DNA from: Leptospiraceae bacterium | GTDB lineage: Bacteria; Spirochaetota; Leptospiria; Leptospirales; Leptonemataceae | Length of the DNA: 64,000 bases | Direction of reading: 5' to 3' | Assembly: GCA_026418015.1 (NCBI GenBank) | Contig: JAOACE010000009.1 | Span: 124,001 to 188,000 of the forward strand | In this document: positions 58,275 through 64,000 of the stretch, one piece after another | How positions within the stretch are numbered: the first letter of the stretch is position 1 | How the letters are laid out: the number at the start of each line of letters is the position of its first letter | Program-made: the position numbers and the translations under genes | The notes under the pieces: generated by a model | The model's input: the letters and a program-made list of their open reading frames with translations, nothing else | What the model was told of the DNA's origin: nothing | Database searches by the model: none

Positions 58275-61200
58275 TTAGTAATGACATGCAGTGTCGCTTG
58301 GGTTATTATTATCGCAATAGTTATCCCAAACACCAGGATCATTGATAAAATCTGTTGCTGAACAGCCGGGTTGTCCCACATCAATAATAGCTTTGGTTGC
58401 TTTATCAATGCAGAATAAATTCCACCATAGATTTACTTGTCCAGAACCAGCAACATAAGTTCTAACTAGTCCAGTATTTTTGTAAACCCTTACTACCGCT
58501 TGGGCATCTTTAATCGTTTTTGTAGAATAATATCTCTGAGACCAGTTGAACACACCATAACCATATCGATTTGCATAAGGTCCAGTAAATGTCCACATCG
58601 TATTTTTTACTGTAATGGTTTCTGGACCATATCCTGTTACAACATCATAGTCTAAACTACCATCACCGAGGGTTAATCCAGAGAAACTGCTGTCCCATTG
58701 AGATGTTACCTTTCTCCATTTCCAATATACTTGGCAGGTATGTTTTTTGGTTAATGTACCTTTTATTAAGCAGTTTTTATCACCAAATTCGAAATGAGAA
58801 TCTAAGTCTCTTGGGTCATTGGTATTCCATTGTAGAACTATACGCATTTCTGTTGGACCTAATTGTGGAGAGATCAATACATCTTGGCTTGCTGGTGTAT
58901 TTGTTCCTGCAGAAATCACTGTCTTATAAGTTGTTATGTAAGGTTCTGTAATATTATTAGCTGTTCCTGTTCCCGATACCTCTAATGTGTAATTTCCTGC
59001 TGGTACATTGGTAATTACATAATTACCATAACTATCTGTTGTAACCGCTGGTATGGTTTGATTGTTTGCATCTAATGCATAAGGTCCAGAAGTAATGTTT
59101 ATGCCAGGACGAAGTCTTACGGTTAAACCACTTACTGGCTTGTTATTAAATGCATTTCTTACAACACCGCGAATGTTTGCTGGTCCTTGGGAATCTGGTA
59201 TAGCTGTAATAATATCGAACACTGCTTTTCCATTAGCAGGTATATTCACTATACCTTCCACAGATTTATATCCTGCTGCGGTAAATTTAACCTTCCATTG
59301 TCCAGCATTTACGCTAAAAATATTGTATTGAGATGTTCCAGACCAAACTGCAGGTCCACTTGTTAACGACGCTGGATTTACACCAGTAGTTGGTCTTACA
59401 CCAGATACTGGGTTTACTAATTCAATTGCATACGTTCCAGTAAATGGGAATCCACCAGCCAACAATACACGTCCTTCGAGATCGCCACGACCTGTATTAG
59501 GCACAATTGTTGTGCTAACAGTTGCATTACCATTCCATGGAACGGTTACATCTATAACCTGATCTTCATAACCTGTTTTAGATATAATGAGCACATAATC
59601 ACCGGGATCAATATTGATAAACTCATAATATCCATTTGTATCGGTTGTTTTATCTGCAACAAGTTCATGAGCAGAAGTACTTAATCGTGTTAATGTAGAG
59701 ATTATATCGTAATCTTTGTATACATTGACTAAATTACCACTCACACGTTTTCTTAATTTAACTGTTGCACCTTGCGCTGCTATCGTAGTGAATGCATCTG
59801 TAACGTTTCCACTCAATTTTCTTCGAGGTTTGTGTGCTAAGACCGATGTTACATTTAACACAGCAGAGGGATCTAATGTACTAACCGCAACGGAATTATT
59901 ATCAGCTTGATATAATCCTGTCGAAATGTGATCTAATGGATCTACAATAAACACACTATATGCACCTTGTTTTAAGAAATAGTAATCCACACCGCTTACC
60001 GTAATTTTTTGTATCGTTGCTGAAGGATCTGTTCCAACAATGGAAGAACTTGCTAATGTTGGTGCAGAAGCAAAATTTTGTATTGCATAACCAACCTTTT
60101 GCTCTTCGGTTAATCCATTGGGAAGTTGAACCGCTTTTACATTACCATTAAAATCATAATTTCCTGTTGCATCTGTAGTAGTTACCAATGCATAATTGTT
60201 CGTTCCGTCATTAATGGTTACCAATACAACAAACAATCCTGGTAAAGGATGTCTAGATGTATATCCTGTTGCCATTGGATACGCATTTTTCTGACCATTT
60301 ACTAATGTATCAAGAGTAACAGCTACCCCTTTAATACGAGAACGTTTTGTTGTTGAATTTAAAGATATATATCTTTCTTCGCTTTGTCCGTTTAAGATAA
60401 TTATATCTTGGGCAGAATTTTCGTAGCCAGGTGCAGATACATAATAAGCCCATTTTCCAGCAACGGCTGTTAAAACCAACTTGTTGATAGAAGGATTATA
60501 ATCGTATTCTTTAATTGCCCATGTTTGGTAATTACAATTAGGAGCACAAGTACAACTCAATGTGCCTGCTGCCGTTCCATCCCACGTAGGACATGCTTGC
60601 AAAATCCAAGATCGTATTAAATTGCCTAACTTAGGATCGCTGAGCAAATAAGCCAAATTTTTAGGTGGTTGAGTTTGATGCGGTCTAAAATTAATCCTTG
60701 CTCCTGGTATTGGTGCAATAGCTCCTGAAGAAATCATTCCTGTAACCTGAGATGGATTTGCCACCATTACAATAGGTTGTGAAGTAAGATCGATGGTTCT
60801 AGTTCCTCCCGCAGCATGAGCAACAAAGGTAAAAGTTTGATTTCGAGCATTAAAACCATCTCTAGAAACTTGTAAATAGTAGATTCCATTCGACAAAGTT
60901 TGAGAAAATACTACAACACCACTTGCATTGGGAGTAGCTGTTGCTACTTGATTACCATTTTCGTCGAACAATTTTACTGTAAATTGTGATAAGTCGTCCC
61001 CCTCAATTGCCCCATTCACAACAACAGCTTGAATTTGTGCACTACTGGAAGTTGGTGCTTGCCATACAACATTTAATTGTCCAGCAGATACTTCTGTCGG
61101 AATTGTTTGATTATTTCCACTAAATACAAAATGCACCATTGCTTGAGCGTTGTTAAAATTTTGTCCAGAAATCGTTAAACTACCACCGTTTGCTACCACG

Positions 61201-61937
61201 TAATAATTACCATTTTGTAAGTTTCCAAGTGCTGGATTATCGCTACTATCAAAACTAAAACTACCGTCACTTCCTGTTGTTTCGCATGCAATTTGATTGT
61301 TGTTAGAATCGTATAAGCAAACTTGAATTCCTGCTAAACCACCAGGAGGAATATTTACACCATCTTGATTAAATCCTGGATTGGTAACAACACCAGAGAT
61401 AATTGCTGGTCCAGATGTATAATAAACCCTTTTCGCTATAAGACTTAATCCGCTAATTTGATTTGGGTTTTGTGTAGGATTGTATACAAAGCTAAAATCT
61501 GTATATGCATACGCCAAACCATATCCATCATTGATTAGAATTCGATAATTGTTGTTTAATAAATCTGCCAAATCGAAAAGGAAAGCTCCACTTACTTCTG
61601 GTGTTACCTCTGCTTTTTGAGATGCATCTGGTGCAATCAACTTTATCTTGATGTTATTTATATCACCAGAGGTTAATCCAGCATCTGTTAAAGAAACAAT
61701 ATCGCCATTGGGCATTTCTACACTTAATATACCCGAAATTTGCACTGGTCCATGATTTGGTACCTCTTGTTGACTACTACCACCAGGATTTCCCGTAATA
61801 TCCCCCGGTAAAGGAACACCATTCGAATCTTTTATCGCATCTGGTGGAAAAAACATAAACCCCTTTTTATCCTTGCCACAGGCACTAATAAAGATTAGTA
61901 CCCCCATAAATATCGCATACCACGTTTTTTTATTCAT
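58275..61937 (-). CDS. Very large lipoprotein with repeated carboxypeptidase-regulatory-like domains and a YfaP-like end
   Basis: 1220 residues from the ATG at 61937 (ribosome site gggggg-taagaaa). A frame reaching back to 62006 has no sign of being real. The leader MNKKTWYAIFMGVLIFISAC is a lipobox (Cys20). The body consists of about eight beta-sandwich repeats of CarboxypepD_reg type, with the recurring signature 'TDxxGxYxFxxxxxGxYxLxV' (for example TDTNGYYEFINIDPGDYVLIISKTGYE, TDSYGNYVITNVPAGNYTLEV). The last ~190 residues contain IVLQWNTNDPRDLDSHFEFG, matching DUF2135/YfaP-type domains. A long surface-exposed or periplasmic adhesive or structural protein is likely. A divergent XRE-type regulator gene lies 177 bp away. 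Confidence 0.83.
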   Translation of the reverse strand: MNKKTWYAIFMGVLIFISACGKDKKGFMFFPPDAIKDSNGVPLPGDITGNPGGSSQQEVPNHGPVQISGILSVEMPNGDIVSLTDAGLTSGDINNIKIKLIAPDASQKAEVTPEVSGAFLFDLADLLNNNYRILINDGYGLAYAYTDFSFVYNPTQNPNQISGLSLIAKRVYYTSGPAIISGVVTNPGFNQDGVNIPPGGLAGIQVCLYDSNNNQIACETTGSDGSFSFDSSDNPALGNLQNGNYYVVANGGSLTISGQNFNNAQAMVHFVFSGNNQTIPTEVSAGQLNVVWQAPTSSSAQIQAVVVNGAIEGDDLSQFTVKLFDENGNQVATATPNASGVVVFSQTLSNGIYYLQVSRDGFNARNQTFTFVAHAAGGTRTIDLTSQPIVMVANPSQVTGMISSGAIAPIPGARINFRPHQTQPPKNLAYLLSDPKLGNLIRSWILQACPTWDGTAAGTLSCTCAPNCNYQTWAIKEYDYNPSINKLVLTAVAGKWAYYVSAPGYENSAQDIIILNGQSEERYISLNSTTKRSRIKGVAVTLDTLVNGQKNAYPMATGYTSRHPLPGLFVVLVTINDGTNNYALVTTTDATGNYDFNGNVKAVQLPNGLTEEQKVGYAIQNFASAPTLASSSIVGTDPSATIQKITVSGVDYYFLKQGAYSVFIVDPLDHISTGLYQADNNSVAVSTLDPSAVLNVTSVLAHKPRRKLSGNVTDAFTTIAAQGATVKLRKRVSGNLVNVYKDYDIISTLTRLSTSAHELVADKTTDTNGYYEFINIDPGDYVLIISKTGYEDQVIDVTVPWNGNATVSTTIVPNTGRGDLEGRVLLAGGFPFTGTYAIELVNPVSGVRPTTGVNPASLTSGPAVWSGTSQYNIFSVNAGQWKVKFTAAGYKSVEGIVNIPANGKAVFDIITAIPDSQGPANIRGVVRNAFNNKPVSGLTVRLRPGINITSGPYALDANNQTIPAVTTDSYGNYVITNVPAGNYTLEVSGTGTANNITEPYITTYKTVISAGTNTPASQDVLISPQLGPTEMRIVLQWNTNDPRDLDSHFEFGDKNCLIKGTLTKKHTCQVYWKWRKVTSQWDSSFSGLTLGDGSLDYDVVTGYGPETITVKNTMWTFTGPYANRYGYGVFNWSQRYYSTKTIKDAQAVVRVYKNTGLVRTYVAGSGQVNLWWNLFCIDKATKAIIDVGQPGCSATDFINDPGVWDNYCDNNNPSDTACHY

Positions 61938-62040
61938 TTTCTTATACCCCCCTTTAAAAAAAGGTTGTCTTATACAAAATTCTAAATAAATGCAATTCAT
62001 AGTCAAGTTGGATAATTTTTAAAAAATAAAAAAAATTTAT

Positions 62041-62081
62041 AAATTGTACAATTTGGGACAATTTTAAAACAATTTTGTTCC
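62041..62081. promoter_or_regulatory. Paired palindromes in the lipoprotein-XRE intergenic space
   Basis: AAATTGTACAATTT at 62041-62054 is a perfect 14-bp palindrome. Directly next to it, 62055-62081 is an imperfect inverted repeat (GGxACAAxxTTT ... AAxxTTGTxCC). Both contain ACAATTT elements, and they lie between a lipoprotein gene and a helix-turn-helix gene, as expected for the regulator's operators. Confidence 0.5.
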
Positions 62082-62114
62082 TTTATGGACAATATATACT
62101 TATGGGGGGTATAT

Positions 62115-62648
62115 ATGGAATATATACAAAAACACCAAAATTCTAAAAACGAAAATACCTTCAAAAATATTTTTCATGAATCAAGAATCAAAAAAGATAT
62201 ATCTATTAATAAAATCGCACAAGATACTGGTATAGACAGAAAAATCATTAACAACATAGATAAAGGAAATTTTGATCATGTAAAACTATTACATATCATC
62301 CAAGTAAGTAAATACTTAGGAGTAAATATTTTTCAGTTTATTCGCGATTATTATAAAATCGATGATATGGAATTTTATTCCGAAGAAATCGGTGACCTTG
62401 TAGACAGAATGGTATGGTTGCAGATGGATTTAATCTATTCGGAATTAAAAGAATTAGCAAAACTTACCAAAATGCGTGTAGATGATTTTAACATTCAGCA
62501 GATACTATCACAAAGAAAAAATCTTACGAAGTTGATTGTTTTGAATATGCGTTTAAAAAAAGGAGAAATTACTGCATCGGAAGCATTATCTCATTTTCCT
62601 ATATTAAAACATGGATATTTGCGCAGAAAAAACTTAGATGAAGAATAA
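62115..62648 (+). CDS. XRE-family helix-turn-helix transcriptional regulator
   Basis: Start taken at the ATG at 62115, 5 nt past a ggggg stretch; an ATG at 62085 would add ten residues. 177 residues. The N-terminal half is a Cro/C1-type helix-turn-helix (about 18-75: SRIKKDISINKIAQDTGIDRKIINNIDKGNFDHVKLLHIIQVSKYLGVNIFQF). The rest is a helical domain of unknown family. It probably regulates itself and the divergent large lipoprotein gene. Its stop is 10 nt from the convergent permease gene end. Confidence 0.82.
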   Translation: MEYIQKHQNSKNENTFKNIFHESRIKKDISINKIAQDTGIDRKIINNIDKGNFDHVKLLHIIQVSKYLGVNIFQFIRDYYKIDDMEFYSEEIGDLVDRMVWLQMDLIYSELKELAKLTKMRVDDFNIQQILSQRKNLTKLIVLNMRLKKGEITASEALSHFPILKHGYLRRKNLDEE

Positions 62649-62658
62649 TCAGTAAATT

Positions 62659-63534
62659 TTATTTTTCTTCTGCTATAAGATTTAAGGCAAGTATTAAAGG
62701 TAAAATTCCAAGAAAAGAAGCACTAAAAAAATTCCACCAGATGGGAGGATCTCTCATCAATTCGCGTTGTGCTTCTGCAATCATGATTCCCCAAGAAGAA
62801 GAACCTGGTTCAATACCAATGCCAATAAAGGTTAAAACTGTTTCTGCAAGTATCACCTGAGATGCTGATAGAGCAAAAGTAATACGAATAATCGATGTAG
62901 TATTAGGTAATATTTCTTCTATAAGGATGCGAAAAGTGGATTTACCCGAAACCTTAGCAGAACGTATAAAAGCTAATTCGCGAATTTTTAAGGTTTCTCC
63001 CCGTATCAATCGAGCTAATTCTACCCAAGAGGTTAATCCAATGGCAAGAATAATCCAAAACATGCCTCTTCCAAAAATCATCAAAAATGTTATTACAAAA
63101 AGTAGCCAAGGAATCGATGCAACTGTTGTATAAAACCATTGAATTATATCATCTATTAAACCACCAAAATATCCTGCAATTAATCCTAAAAGAATTCCAA
63201 TGGGAAAAGCAATTAAATTTACCCCAAACGCTAAAAGCAAAGCAGTTTTAGACCCTTTTAGAGTAAGTAGTAGTACATCATTTCCATTAATATCTGTACC
63301 TAACAAATGAAAGCCTTTTGGACTTTCGAAATACGGATTAGGTTTTTTATAAATTCCAAGTGGTTCTGTATATGTCCTTTCTTTTTGGATATTAAAGCCA
63401 TGAATAAAAATTCCATCGAGTAAAGATCTTCTTGCACCTAAACTATCCTGATAAGTGATTAAATCCAAAATTCCAATAGTAAAATATATTAATATAATAA
63501 TATAACTAATTTTTTTTATTTTTTTTCCATACAT
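62659..63534 (-). CDS. ABC transporter permease, OppC/DppC type
   Basis: 291 residues. The N-terminal membrane segment is followed by a ~70-residue loop (FNIQKERTYTEPLGIYKKPNPYFES) and HLLGTDINGNDVLLLTLKGSKTALLLAFGV, the start of the binding-protein-dependent permease domain. The EAA loop is SAKVSGKSTFRILIEEILPNTTSIIRI. The C-terminus is short: after FSASFLGILPLILALNLIAEE it stops, lacking the GDALRDxLDP tail of most relatives. It imports peptides or similar solutes with the OppB-type partner 3 nt upstream. Binding protein and ATPase genes would lie beyond the window edge. Confidence 0.9.
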   Translation of the reverse strand: MYGKKIKKISYIIILIYFTIGILDLITYQDSLGARRSLLDGIFIHGFNIQKERTYTEPLGIYKKPNPYFESPKGFHLLGTDINGNDVLLLTLKGSKTALLLAFGVNLIAFPIGILLGLIAGYFGGLIDDIIQWFYTTVASIPWLLFVITFLMIFGRGMFWIILAIGLTSWVELARLIRGETLKIRELAFIRSAKVSGKSTFRILIEEILPNTTSIIRITFALSASQVILAETVLTFIGIGIEPGSSSWGIMIAEAQRELMRDPPIWWNFFSASFLGILPLILALNLIAEEK

Positions 63535-63537
63535 AGT

Positions 63538-64000
63538 TTATTCCAATCTTATTCGAGGATCAACAAATGCGTAAGAAATATCAGTTAAAATATTTCCCAA
63601 CATATAAAGCAAAGCACCTAAGTAAACAAGAGCTTTAATTACAGGAAAATCCTGAGAAATCACAGCCATATACATCATATCTCCCATACCTGGTATACCA
63701 AAAAATTGTTCTAAAAGCAAAGAACCCGTAATAAGAAAAGGAAGACTCATAACCACAGTTGTTAGAATTGGTATCGATGCATTACGCAAAATGTGATAAA
63801 TCAAAATATACCATGGAGTTGCACCTCTTAATCGAGCTGCGACAACATATAAGGCATGTTTTTGATCATGCAAAACTGTTCTATAAAAACGTATTTGTCC
63901 ACCAATCCCTCCAACAACTGCAACAATAATTGCTGGTGCTGGATTCCCAAATATTGGTACAATACGAATCAGTTCACCAAATACCCAACCTGCTAAAAGT
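63538..64000 (-). CDS. ABC transporter permease, OppB/DppB type (partial, N-terminus beyond right edge)
   Basis: The frame is open from the window edge to the stop at 63538 (about 153 residues), so the start lies past 64000. Typical OppB features: RFYRTVLHDQKHALYVVAARLRGATPWYILIYHILRNASIP is the EAA loop region, and SGSLLLEQFFGIPGMGDMMYMAVISQDFPVIKALVYLGALLYMLGNILTDISYAFVDPRIRLE is the standard C-terminus (read here with ITGSLLLEQFF). It pairs with the OppC-type gene that starts 3 nt after its stop. Confidence 0.9.
   Translation of the reverse strand, partial: LLAGWVFGELIRIVPIFGNPAPAIIVAVVGGIGGQIRFYRTVLHDQKHALYVVAARLRGATPWYILIYHILRNASIPILTTVVMSLPFLITGSLLLEQFFGIPGMGDMMYMAVISQDFPVIKALVYLGALLYMLGNILTDISYAFVDPRIRLE

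Noticed and set aside
61938-62006. Upstream extension of the large lipoprotein gene
   Set aside because: It would put 23 residues before a textbook lipoprotein leader and bypass the ggggggtataagaaa ribosome site.
1-64000. CRISPR arrays, IS elements, prophage, tRNA or rRNA genes
   Set aside because: No evenly spaced repeat-spacer pattern, transposase motif, cloverleaf or rRNA-like stretch was found on reading the intergenic regions; nearly all DNA is taken up by chromosomal genes.

Overview
The window comes from a low-GC, diderm bacterium. Outer-membrane and lipoprotein genes are frequent; their signal peptides end in loose lipoboxes such as FITC, FIFC, IISC and FLYC, as in spirochaetes. Together with bactofilin, the rimP-nusA-infB-rbfA-truB-rpsO-pnp-dut cluster and several unrecognised lipoproteins, this suggests a spirochaete, perhaps on the Leptospira side. 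That placement is inference; no rRNA or other clean marker is present. No tRNA, rRNA, CRISPR array, IS element or prophage was seen.

Layout. 1-5036 (minus): type I restriction-modification locus in the order hsdM, fic, truncated half hsdS, hsdS (runs off the left edge). No hsdR is in the window. The locus carries a diverged tandem duplication of the fic-hsdS junction. 5037-5802: non-coding stretch with roughly 91-bp imperfect repeats rich in GCGAT. 5803-11885 (minus): lon, bactofilin, and a tight lemA / TPM / SGNH-hydrolase / outer-membrane-protein operon. 11984-14419: a KefB-type antiporter converging on a PlsC-like acyltransferase. 14570-23341 (plus): translation and RNA cluster rimP to pnp plus dut. 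23338-25723: DHH phosphoesterase and amtB, the latter behind a strong sigma-54-type promoter match. 25718-33180 (minus): one apparent operon encoding a TolC-like channel, a heavy-metal RND pump, and a DUF1549/DUF1553 plus DUF1501 pair, with a divergent membrane-anchored LuxR-type regulator. 34071-35627: GAF protein with a degenerate cyclase domain. 35624-40746 (minus): leuS followed by three lipoprotein genes, the last a cyclophilin. 40966-46144: acyl-CoA dehydrogenase, CorC/CNNM protein, methionine aminopeptidase, small membrane proteins and DoxX. 46141-50961 (minus): chemoreceptor with a NIT sensor domain, and polA. 51035-57202: Zn alcohol dehydrogenase, a RidA-membrane protein-unknown protein operon, a histidine phosphatase and lpdA. 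57292-62648: TPR protein, a 1220-residue lipoprotein of repeated beta-sandwich domains, and a divergent XRE-type regulator. 62659-64000 (minus): two Opp/Dpp-type permease genes, the second cut by the right edge.

General points. Genes are packed tightly. Convergent pairs repeatedly share their stop codons (4-6 nt overlaps) and so have no room for terminators between them. The most interesting signals are the microhomology junction that appears to have created a half hsdS, the repeat block at 5.3-5.6 kb, the sigma-54-type promoter 2 nt from the amtB start codon, the adaptor-less RND operon joined to DUF1549/DUF1501 genes, and the abrupt base-composition shift inside the chemoreceptor gene.
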